The notes beneath the pieces were generated by a model, which was not told the origin of the DNA, searched no databases, and worked only from the letters and a program-made list of their open reading frames with translations. From assembly GCA_013289195.1 (NCBI GenBank), contig JABDAI010000021.1, positions 1-22,721 on the forward strand: DNA of 22,721 nt, in the 5' to 3' direction. Shown here piece after piece: positions 16,848-22,721 of this stretch; within the stretch, counting starts at the first letter, position 1, and each line of letters begins with the position of its first letter. The DNA comes from Verrucomicrobiota bacterium. Its GTDB lineage: Bacteria; Verrucomicrobiota; Verrucomicrobiae; Opitutales; CG1-02-43-26. The translations under genes and the position numbers were made by a program.

Positions 16848-17180
16848 TTATTCCTTGAATTCTTTGACTTCTATTTTTATTTTTTTAGTGTCTTTAAAAA
16901 GATCTACTTTTGCTTTAATTGGGTTACCTGGCGCAGCTTTAAGGGTACGCACCAAAGGACCGGGGTGTTTTTTTGATCCTTCCCCAGTAATCGTTAGAGT
17001 AACAGGTATATCAGATTCTATTTCAATGGGTAGCCACTTGTCCTTGTGTTTTGAATGATGCTTTTCTGATTTTTTCTCAGTCGTGCCCAAGTCCTTTGTC
17101 TCATCTGCATAGGTCATCAATCCGTTTGTTAAAGTCAAAATGGCAATTGCAGCCATTGCTAGAATTTTACATTTTTTCAT
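16848..17180 (-). CDS. Small secreted protein, paralogue A
   Basis: 110 residues from the ATG at 17180. The frame is open to 17216, but the M-K-K-C-K start is the one shared with paralogue B and is a proper signal peptide: M-K-K-C-K, hydrophobic core, M-T-Y-A with cleavage after A. The mature part has a His/Lys-rich stretch (K-K-S-E-K-H-H-S-K-H-K-D-K), then the conserved core W-L-P-I-E-I, V-x-L-T-I-T-G-E-G-S-K-K-H, G-P-L-V-R-T and L-F-K-D-T-K-K-I-K-I-E. Alternating V/T/I residues suggest a small beta-sandwich. I do not know the family. A weak AGAAAG precedes the start. A 14-bp palindrome lies just upstream (17199-17230). Confidence 0.75.
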   Translation of the reverse strand: MKKCKILAMAAIAILTLTNGLMTYADETKDLGTTEKKSEKHHSKHKDKWLPIEIESDIPVTLTITGEGSKKHPGPLVRTLKAAPGNPIKAKVDLFKDTKKIKIEVKEFKE

Positions 17181-17198
17181 AATCATTTTTCTTTCTGA

Positions 17199-17230
17199 AT
17201 TATTAAGCAATACCATTATTGCTTAATAAT
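17199..17230. promoter_or_regulatory. Perfect 14-bp-arm palindrome upstream of paralogue A
   Basis: ATTATTAAGCAATA (17199-17212) pairs with TATTGCTTAATAAT (17217-17230) over a 4-base loop, 18 bp before the start codon. A shorter related hairpin precedes paralogue B at 17830-17853, so it is probably a leader structure or operator. Its AT content makes it a poor terminator. Confidence 0.55.
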
Positions 17231-17307
17231 AATTAAGATCTGCGATTATTTATTTGTCCAGCCAAAAAAACTTATGATGAATAATTTTTAAAATTTATCT
17301 TGTTAAA

Positions 17308-17388
17308 TTTTTTGACGAGCATCCTTCATTTGAAAATATCATGGATTCCTTATCTAGCATAGAGCATATGATCAATCAACCATTATAA
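17308..17388 (+). pseudogene. Duplicated C-terminal tail of the AbiEii toxin gene
   Basis: This reads F-F-D-E-H-P-S-F-E-N-I-M-D-S-L-S-S-I, then E-H-M-I-N-Q-P-L and stop. It is nearly the same as the last residues of the toxin (F-F-G-D-R-P-S-F-E-D-I-M-D-S-L-S-S-L, then E-Q-M-I-N-Q-P-L). No start or upstream domain exists. It is the left end of a tandem duplication that also copied the terminator and the small secreted-protein gene. Confidence 0.85.
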
Positions 17389-17411
17389 TATCTTAATTAA
17401 ATTGAACATCC

Positions 17412-17467
17412 AAAAGAGGAAGGCAAATTAAAGTTTTCTTCCAACTTTTGGAGTTCGATTTTTTTGT
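17412..17467. repeat. Second copy of the abiE terminator region
   Basis: Aligned with 16719-16778: AAATTAAAGTTTTCT and GTTCG...TTTTTTGTGTAA are shared. The inner stem is now GGAAG/CTTCC instead of GGGAG/CTCCC, so one pair changed on both sides. The outer stem is partly lost. Confidence 0.6.
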
Positions 17468-17504
17468 GTAAGTTTTTAGCTTACTCTAGCGTATTGAATT
17501 ATTT

Positions 17505-17807
17505 TTATTTGATTTCTATCTTTATTTTTTTCGTATCTTTAAAGAGGTTTGCCGTACCCGTACCTAGTGTACCTTTTTCAAAAGTACGTACCAAAGGACC
17601 GGCGTGTTTTTTTGATCCTTCCCCAGTAACAGTTACAGTCGCAGGCACTTTAGCCACTACTTCAACGGGGAGCCAATCCTCAGTTTTACCCTGTCTTTCT
17701 ATACCTGCAACTGCGCTCATTTCCTCCTCCTGAGCATAGGTCATTAATCCACTCATTAAACTCAAAATGCCGATTGTAACCATTGTTAGAATTTTACATT
17801 TTTTCAT
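17505..17807 (-). CDS. Small secreted protein, paralogue B
   Basis: 100 residues. The frame is open from an ATG at 17813, but AAAGGA lies 8 bases before the ATG at 17807 and only about 2 before 17813, so the later start is preferred; it also gives M-K-K-C-K as in paralogue A. Signal peptide to M-T-Y-A. The mature part has E-D-W-L-P-V-E-V, T-V-T-V-T-G-E-G-S-K-K-H, G-P-L-V-R-T and N-L-F-K-D-T-K-K-I-K-I-E, with the spacer before the core replaced by Glu/Ala-rich sequence instead of the His/Lys tract. It arose by tandem duplication with paralogue A; divergence is greatest in the segment after the signal peptide. Function unknown. Confidence 0.75.
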   Translation of the reverse strand: MKKCKILTMVTIGILSLMSGLMTYAQEEEMSAVAGIERQGKTEDWLPVEVVAKVPATVTVTGEGSKKHAGPLVRTFEKGTLGTGTANLFKDTKKIKIEIK

Positions 17808-17829
17808 AGTCATTTTCCTTTCTTAATTT

Positions 17830-17853
17830 TTAGACAACATCATTATTGCCTAA
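17830..17853. promoter_or_regulatory. Hairpin upstream of paralogue B
   Basis: On the minus strand TTAGGCAA (17853-17846) pairs with TTGTCTAA (17837-17830) with one G-U wobble and an 8-base loop, 22 bp before the start. It corresponds in place to the longer palindrome before paralogue A. Confidence 0.45.
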
Positions 17854-17920
17854 TAATATAATAAACATTATAATTGTTTTTTTTCAAAAATTTTCCTATT
17901 TATAAAAAATTGATTCAAAA

Positions 17921-17948
17921 TTGACATTAAAATAGAAATAGATATATT
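17921..17948 (+). promoter_or_regulatory. Orphan consensus-like promoter pointing into the ABC ATPase 3' end
   Basis: TTGACA (17921-17926), 16 bp, TATATT (17943-17948). No gene follows on this strand; only an 11-codon frame starts at 17955. If active it would give a transcript antisense to the 3' end of the ABC operon. AT-rich DNA makes chance matches common. Confidence 0.3.
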
Positions 17949-18006
17949 AAATGTATGAAAAATCTAAAAATTGCAGATTACATATCTTAATTTAGCTATT
18001 AAATAT

Positions 18007-18705
18007 CTATTTTGTATGATTAGCAACAATCCTACCGTCTTCTAAAAAATCAATCCTATCGGCAAATTCTTTAATACGCGGATCATGTGTCACAACAATT
18101 GCAGTCAAATTTTTCTCTTCGACCATCTTTCTTAGAAGATCCATTATTTTCATACCATTTTGATGATCTAAAAAACTTGTAGGTTCGTCGCAGACAATGA
18201 AATCCGGATCATGTATAATTCCCCGCGCTATGGCCACCCGCTGTTTTTGTCCACCCGAAAGCTCCGGAGGATACGTACCAATCTTTTCCTCCATACCGAA
18301 TTCTTTTAACAACAATTTTGCTTTTTCATTCGCTTCTCCTCTAGGAATATTTTTTAAAAGCAAAGGAATAGAAATATTCTCCTCTAATGTCAAAGAAGGT
18401 ATAAGATTAAATACCTGAAATACAAAACCAATATGATCTCCGCGGTACTGCGTTTTCTGCTTATCTGGTAGATGATTCAGATCTACCCCATTCATGAGAC
18501 ATTCTCCCGAATCTTGCGTCAATATCCCGGCCAAAATAGAAATCAAAGTTGTTTTCCCCGAGCCAGATGGCCCCATAAGCATTCTAAGTTCTCCTCTATT
18601 AATTGTAAGATTCACGCCCCGCAATGCCTCCATCCTCGCTGCACCTACTCCAAAAAATTTATGTAAGTCTCTACAAACAATTGCTGGGCTTGATTCCTTT
18701 TCCAT
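18007..18705 (-). CDS. ABC transporter ATP-binding protein (MacB/LolD/DevA-like)
   Basis: 232 residues, the usual length of a stand-alone nucleotide-binding domain. Walker A G-P-S-G-S-G-K-T-T near residue 44, Q-loop in F-V-F-Q-V-F-N-L-I-P, ABC signature L-S-G-G-Q-K-Q-R-V-A-I-A-R-G, Walker B F-I-V-C-D-E-P-T-S-F-L-D and the switch His in V-V-T-H-D. The V-F-Q-x-F-N-L-I-P-S-L-T Q-loop is typical of the MacB/LolD/FtsE group that powers FtsX-type permeases by mechanotransmission. The start is 3 bp downstream of the permease stop, in the four-gene exporter operon. It is last in the operon. Confidence 0.94.
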   Translation of the reverse strand: MEKESSPAIVCRDLHKFFGVGAARMEALRGVNLTINRGELRMLMGPSGSGKTTLISILAGILTQDSGECLMNGVDLNHLPDKQKTQYRGDHIGFVFQVFNLIPSLTLEENISIPLLLKNIPRGEANEKAKLLLKEFGMEEKIGTYPPELSGGQKQRVAIARGIIHDPDFIVCDEPTSFLDHQNGMKIMDLLRKMVEEKNLTAIVVTHDPRIKEFADRIDFLEDGRIVANHTK

Positions 18706-18708
18706 AAA

Positions 18709-19860
18709 TTAACTTTTAAATACAATTGCAGGATCCAATTTAATGACTTTTCTTATACATATCCATGCAGCAAAAAGACAAATCAATAATACAGAAACTC
18801 CACTAAAAAGATAGAGCCAAAGGGGCATACTAAAAGACAGTTCTGTCTTTTGCGTCAATAAAGCAAAAAGAGCCGTCATCCCTATACCAATCCCCCACCC
18901 AATAATACTTACCACAATAGCTTGTACAAGAACCATTTTTACGAGCAGATTACTACTCGCTCCCATGGCTTTACAAATTCCAAAATAAGGCAAATTATCA
19001 ATTGTGAAATTATACAAGGTTTGTCCAGCAATCGCAATTCCTATAAAAAATCCTAATATTATCGCCACTCCAAAATTAACAAAAATACCGGTATACTTCA
19101 TATAATAATCGATCGTCAAATTCTTAAGCTGCGGTGAAGTATATGCCTTTAATCCCGTTTGCGCATATATCCTTTGCACCAAATCCTTAACAGGAACCCC
19201 TTCTTTAGGTTCAGTTAAAATAAAAGAAAGTAACTTCCTTTGTGCAGGTGCAAAATAAGTAGCTCTTTCATAGAGCGTATAGATTACCGGTTGCGATTGG
19301 AATGTTCGCGATACTTCGCATATTCCAACGACAACTGCACGGTTATCATTTAACTCCATCCTATCACCTATTTTTAATGGTACTCTTTTTCCATCAACAT
19401 AAGAAGCCAACTTCGTTGACGCTCCTACTCTATCAACGATGACTCCACCATCTATGCGCAAATCTTCGAGCTTCCCCTCCAACATGATAGGCGGACCTCC
19501 TATCAGCGTAGCATCATCGATACCTAAAAAAACACAAGTTTGAAACGTCCCATTTCTTAATCGCGCTTGAATCAATCCTTTATAAAACGGCACAGCCCAC
19601 GCCACCCCTTCTACACTCCTCACCTTATAAAGGTCCGTATCCCTTAATGGCTTTACATCATCAATATATTGTACTGTACTATCCATAACCCATATTTTCG
19701 GTTGCGATGTATCCGTAATTAATCCAAAAGTTCTCCTCACTATCCCTACTAAAATTCCAGATTGCTGGCTTATGATAAGTGAAGCAAAACTAAGCCCCAG
19801 TATAATACTAAAATACTTAGTCTTATCACCCATTAACATTTTTAACGCAATTAAAAGCAT
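18709..19860 (-). CDS. FtsX/DevC-type ABC permease
   Basis: 383 residues. One transmembrane helix near residues 15-35, then a periplasmic domain of about 230 residues (residues 37-265), then three helices near 270-292, 310-340 and 345-370: the four-helix FtsX/MacB topology. The segment L-P-Y-F-G-I-C-K-A-M-G-A-S, the coupling region before the third helix, and K-V-I-K-L-D-P-A-I-V-F-K at the end are like DevC permeases. It is unfused to an ATPase, as in DevBCA, unlike MacB. It starts 1 bp after the outer-membrane gene and ends 3 bp before the ATPase. Substrate unknown. Confidence 0.88.
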   Translation of the reverse strand: MLLIALKMLMGDKTKYFSIILGLSFASLIISQQSGILVGIVRRTFGLITDTSQPKIWVMDSTVQYIDDVKPLRDTDLYKVRSVEGVAWAVPFYKGLIQARLRNGTFQTCVFLGIDDATLIGGPPIMLEGKLEDLRIDGGVIVDRVGASTKLASYVDGKRVPLKIGDRMELNDNRAVVVGICEVSRTFQSQPVIYTLYERATYFAPAQRKLLSFILTEPKEGVPVKDLVQRIYAQTGLKAYTSPQLKNLTIDYYMKYTGIFVNFGVAIILGFFIGIAIAGQTLYNFTIDNLPYFGICKAMGASSNLLVKMVLVQAIVVSIIGWGIGIGMTALFALLTQKTELSFSMPLWLYLFSGVSVLLICLFAAWICIRKVIKLDPAIVFKS

Positions 19861-19861
19861 T

Positions 19862-21418
19862 TTACCAATCCCCTCCTAATGCTTTATATACACTTATAAA
19901 ATCAGTAGCCACTGCTTGCTCGCTATCTGTCAATAAATTAACAGCTGCCAACCATTGTTCTTTGATGGTTACAAATTCTGTATAGCTGATCAACCCCGCT
20001 TGAAATTGATCTAACGTCAAATCTAAAGTCCTTTGATCCGCATTCACTTGTTTTCTAAAATGCCTAAAGTGCTCTTCTTCCTTAAAATAGGTCGACAGTG
20101 CAATTTCCACCTCCTGAAGTGCGGTTACTACCGTCTTCTCATAAGTCAAATACGCCTGATTTGTAAGAAACTTCTGAATTTTCACATTTGCATAACGCTT
20201 ACCAAAATCAAAGATTGGCCATGTAATTAATGTACCAATACCCCATATCCGACTCGCATGATTAAACAATTTACTTATTTTATCACTCGAAAATCCTATA
20301 TTCGCACCCTGCAAAGGATTCGCAGCAAAGGAACTACTCGACCCTGTTAATGAAACTGCCGGAAAAAGATCCGCAACAGCTACTCCTATCAATTCGGTTT
20401 GCGCAGCAAGCGATCTCTCCGCACTCGCTATATCAGGCCTCCTGCGCAAAAGCTCCGCAGGCAACGTCTGGGGTATTTTCCCGGAAGGCATGGGTATTGG
20501 CCGGCGAGCAATAAAATCACAAACTAGCATTTCTGGCGGCCTACCCAATAAAACTCCCAGTGAATAAATATTTTGCTTCAATGCTATTTCAAAAACATTC
20601 AGTCCTGCTTCGCTATTTTCTACCGCAGCCACTCCTGTTAACACTTCCTCTTCATTCGCTAAACCCGATTGAAATCGGTCCCGTGACATTGCTAAGAGTT
20701 CTTTATTAAATTCAACCAATTTTTTAGCTAAATCGACTTTAGTCTGAAAATAACAAATAGCCACATATATGCTCGCTACCTCACTAAGTACCGTAATTTT
20801 AACACCACGTGCATTCTCAATATCTGCCTCCCATGTATCGTAGGCACTTTGCGCTGCCCTTCTAAATTTTCCAAATAAATCTATTTGCCAAATCATATCT
20901 AAACCTATTTGAAAAAAATTATGCAGCGGCGATATATTCCCTGGCACAATTGCTAGAGGAGGTATGGTAGGCGTTACTGGAGCTTTTCCTTTAGTTTTAG
21001 TAGGTGTCGCTGGCACTATACTTAATGGAGGTGTTGATGAAGCAAAAGATTGACTCTCTCTAAATCGTGTAGCCTCGAAATCCGAATCGATTTCCGGAAA
21101 TATCGAAGTAAACTGCACCCAATAATTCGCCCTTGCCTGATAAATCCTTTCTAAAGCTATCCTTAAATCAAAATTCCACAGAAGCGCTTCCTCCATATAT
21201 TGATTTAGGCACTGATCATTAAACTCCCTTTCCCACCAATGCACCAATTCTTCATCCGCAATCGAATTCGCAATCGGCACCATTCTTCCAGGTTTATCTT
21301 CATTAAAATTATCAGGAAGCAATGTGCAAGGACGAACATAATTAGGACCGACCTTACATCCCACCATAATGAGGGTTAAAGCCAAAAGAAAAGAAAAATG
21401 AATAAATGCCCACTTCAT
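19862..21418 (-). CDS. NodT/OprM-type outer-membrane efflux lipoprotein
   Basis: 518 residues. The N-terminus has a lipobox L-I-M-V-G-C with the lipidated C21, followed by K-V-G-P-N-Y-V-R-P, the hallmark of NodT-type outer-membrane factors. Two coiled-coil repeats (about residues 60-250 and 300-500) build the TolC-type trimer channel. Between about 127 and 164, in the position of the first surface loop, there is a Thr/Pro-rich insertion with two similar pieces (P-P-L-S-I-V-P and P-P-L-A-I-V-P). It starts by a 4-bp overlap with the HlyD-type gene. A private outer-membrane channel in the same operon suggests a dedicated export machine. The insert may be exposed on the cell surface. Confidence 0.93.
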   Translation of the reverse strand: MKWAFIHFSFLLALTLIMVGCKVGPNYVRPCTLLPDNFNEDKPGRMVPIANSIADEELVHWWEREFNDQCLNQYMEEALLWNFDLRIALERIYQARANYWVQFTSIFPEIDSDFEATRFRESQSFASSTPPLSIVPATPTKTKGKAPVTPTIPPLAIVPGNISPLHNFFQIGLDMIWQIDLFGKFRRAAQSAYDTWEADIENARGVKITVLSEVASIYVAICYFQTKVDLAKKLVEFNKELLAMSRDRFQSGLANEEEVLTGVAAVENSEAGLNVFEIALKQNIYSLGVLLGRPPEMLVCDFIARRPIPMPSGKIPQTLPAELLRRRPDIASAERSLAAQTELIGVAVADLFPAVSLTGSSSSFAANPLQGANIGFSSDKISKLFNHASRIWGIGTLITWPIFDFGKRYANVKIQKFLTNQAYLTYEKTVVTALQEVEIALSTYFKEEEHFRHFRKQVNADQRTLDLTLDQFQAGLISYTEFVTIKEQWLAAVNLLTDSEQAVATDFISVYKALGGDW

Positions 21419-22359
21419 TTTTGAACAAGAAAATCCAACGGTTCAGCCTCAATAAATATATCCAGCACCTGCCCAGGATAAACAGGAAGATCCTGCTTCT
21501 CAAAATTATAAAGCACTTGAAGCACACGTGTATCCACTCTCTCCGTTGTTTCTCCAGTAAAAGAGCTTTTAGGAATAACATAAGGCTCTATTCTCGCAAA
21601 CTCCAAAGGAAAATTAATCCTACTATTGCCTCTGACAAATGCCGTTGCATGTGCTCCCGATTTATACCGCCATGCATCATCTTCATCAACATCAATTCTT
21701 ACTTGCAAAGGCTGCACAGTTCCCATCAATAGCAAAGACCCTTGAGCTACTGCTTGCGCTGTCGATTGATTCGAAAAAAATGGATTTACCGGAGCAAGTT
21801 CTCCTAAATGAACATTCATTTGAAGAATCATTCCGTCTACAGGTGCACGAATAATCGATCTTTCAATATTAGATATCGCAACATCCAAATTTGCTTTCGC
21901 AACTTGCACATTCACTTCCGCTTCTAAAAAAGCATAGTAAGCTAGCTCATAATTTTGTTCACTCACTGCTCTTCTATCCTTAATTCTTTCATAAAAAGAA
22001 TATTGTTTCTTCTTATCTTCTAATGTCACTATTGCCTCATTTAATGCAGCCTCTGCAGCTTCTGCCTGTGCATTAAAATTGCGCAAATCGAGTTCAAAAA
22101 GCTTATCCCCAACTTTCACATCATCCCCTTCCACAACATACACCTTTGTTACTATCTCATTAAAAGGCGTTCCTATTGCAATATTTTGCGACGACGCTTC
22201 GATTATCCCAGCACCTGCAATCGCATGCTCATAAGGAGACTCCGCAGGTTGAAAAATAATAGGCGGTGTTTTAACTTTCTTTTGTGTCTTAAATACGATA
22301 TACAATCCTAATATCGCTCCACAAAGGGCTAGAAGGGGTAGGAAATACTTGCGCGTCAT
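21415..22359 (-). CDS. HlyD-family periplasmic adaptor (membrane fusion protein)
   Basis: 314 residues. Uncleaved N-terminal helix at about 5-22 (F-L-P-L-L-A-L-C-G-A). The biotinyl-lipoyl-like half is G-I-I-E-A-S, then V-V-E-G-D-D-V-K-V-G-D-K-L-F-E-L-D. A coiled-coil hairpin of about 80 residues runs 110-185 (A-E-A-A-L-N-E-A ... A-K-A-N-L-D-V-A). The second lipoyl half is I-I-R-A-P-V-D-G-M-I-L, and a beta-barrel follows. It bridges the permease to the outer-membrane channel. It is first gene of the operon. Its stop overlaps the next start (ATGA). Confidence 0.92.
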   Translation of the reverse strand: MTRKYFLPLLALCGAILGLYIVFKTQKKVKTPPIIFQPAESPYEHAIAGAGIIEASSQNIAIGTPFNEIVTKVYVVEGDDVKVGDKLFELDLRNFNAQAEAAEAALNEAIVTLEDKKKQYSFYERIKDRRAVSEQNYELAYYAFLEAEVNVQVAKANLDVAISNIERSIIRAPVDGMILQMNVHLGELAPVNPFFSNQSTAQAVAQGSLLLMGTVQPLQVRIDVDEDDAWRYKSGAHATAFVRGNSRINFPLEFARIEPYVIPKSSFTGETTERVDTRVLQVLYNFEKQDLPVYPGQVLDIFIEAEPLDFLVQK

Positions 22360-22399
22360 TTACTATTTTTTATTTTAAACTGCATTGGGATTGATAGAA

Positions 22400-22427
22400 A
22401 ATACAATAAATAATTATTCCTTGTCAA
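22400..22427 (-). promoter_or_regulatory. Predicted promoter of the exporter operon
   Basis: On the minus strand TTGACA (22427-22422) and TGTATT (22405-22400) with a 16-bp spacer. It leaves a leader of about 35 bases to the ATG at 22359. Confidence 0.45.
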
Positions 22428-22520
22428 ATATTTCTACAATAAAATTGCATATTTTCTGTTCGGCATCTTATACCAAATCTCATGTTAGAATAGATACCAG
22501 TTAAGCAAGAAATCTTTTGC

Positions 22521-22721
22521 TTATTCTTCGCCTTTAAGCGATTTTAAATAGATGTCTAATGACCGATTAATTGCTTCATATATAATCTGCTCATAGTCTT
22601 CTTTGCTTCCGCCAAGTTGCGCCTTTTCCAAGCTCGAAATATATTGAAGCCTATCCCTTTTCCGAATAAGCGCTGGAGGGTATCCACTTTTTAACAATAT
22701 TAAATTCATAAGCAAACGAGC
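22521..22721 (-). CDS. Fic-domain protein, C-terminal part (5' end outside window)
   Basis: The frame is open to the right edge. It begins A-R-L-L-M-N-L-I-L-L-K-S-G-Y-P-P, the conserved stretch that follows the Fic active-site motif H-P-F-x-x-G-N-G-R, and continues A-L-I-R-K-R-D-R-L-Q-Y-I. It ends after 67 residues with L-D-I-Y-L-K-S-L-K-G-E-E. The catalytic motif itself would lie just outside the window. Fic proteins transfer AMP or other groups to proteins; in bacteria they are toxins, regulators or host-directed effectors. Without the N-terminus neither class nor activity can be decided. Confidence 0.85.
   Translation of the reverse strand, partial: ARLLMNLILLKSGYPPALIRKRDRLQYISSLEKAQLGGSKEDYEQIIYEAINRSLDIYLKSLKGEE

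Noticed and set aside
22503..22522. AAGCAA/TTGCTT hairpin at the end of the Fic gene as a terminator
   Set aside because: Six AT-rich pairs with no following T-run on the transcribed strand; overlaps the stop codon.

Overview
The window looks like a piece of a low-GC (mid-to-upper 30s % by eye), host-associated Gram-negative genome. Outer-membrane efflux genes show the Gram-negative envelope. A partial F-box/LRR gene at the left edge and a partial Fic gene at the right edge point to a eukaryotic host. Decayed genes, insertion-sequence relics and recent duplications suggest relaxed selection. The comF-accD-folC gene order and the style of AccD and L13 remind me of the PVC group (Verrucomicrobia/Opitutae or chlamydia-like). 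That is an impression from memory, not a computed placement.

Layout. 1-2042: 3' part of an F-box plus leucine-rich-repeat gene, followed by a 160-bp near-perfect palindrome with a 5-bp flanking direct repeat. 2043-3299: AAA ATPase/DUF4143 gene on the minus strand, with a promoter carrying phased 23-bp repeats. 3474-4321: ribosomal operon rplM-rpsI, followed by a solo end of the same palindromic element and a terminator. 4398-5114: methyltransferase with a signal-peptide-like N-terminus. 5331-6129: unknown gene split by a frameshift. 6272-8838: degenerate short-chain dehydrogenase with a long charged tail, overlapping miaB by 4 bp.

8857-11976 is an accessory patch. A small secreted-protein gene and a decayed paralogue of it (11503-11949) flank two same-strand relics of one IS982-type transposase: the N-terminus at 9481-9659 and the C-terminus at 11278-11457. 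A seven-bladed FG-GAP propeller gene lies exactly between the relics on the opposite strand. A tRNA-Ile(CAU) follows, and the convergent folC reads 14 codons into it in antisense. The comF-accD-folC operon occupies 12009-14931.

15021-16774 is an AbiE-type (type IV) toxin-antitoxin operon whose promoter carries two perfect palindromes, the expected autoregulatory operators. Its 3' end, terminator and a small secreted-protein gene were duplicated in tandem (about 16615-17230 and 17308-17855). 18007-22359 (minus strand) is a compact four-gene exporter operon: HlyD-type adaptor, NodT-type outer-membrane lipoprotein, FtsX/DevC-type permease and ABC ATPase. It could form a complete MacAB-TolC/DevBCA-like tripartite machine. 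Chromosomal housekeeping genes are interleaved with host-interaction, defence and envelope functions. I see no rRNA, CRISPR array or complete insertion sequence.
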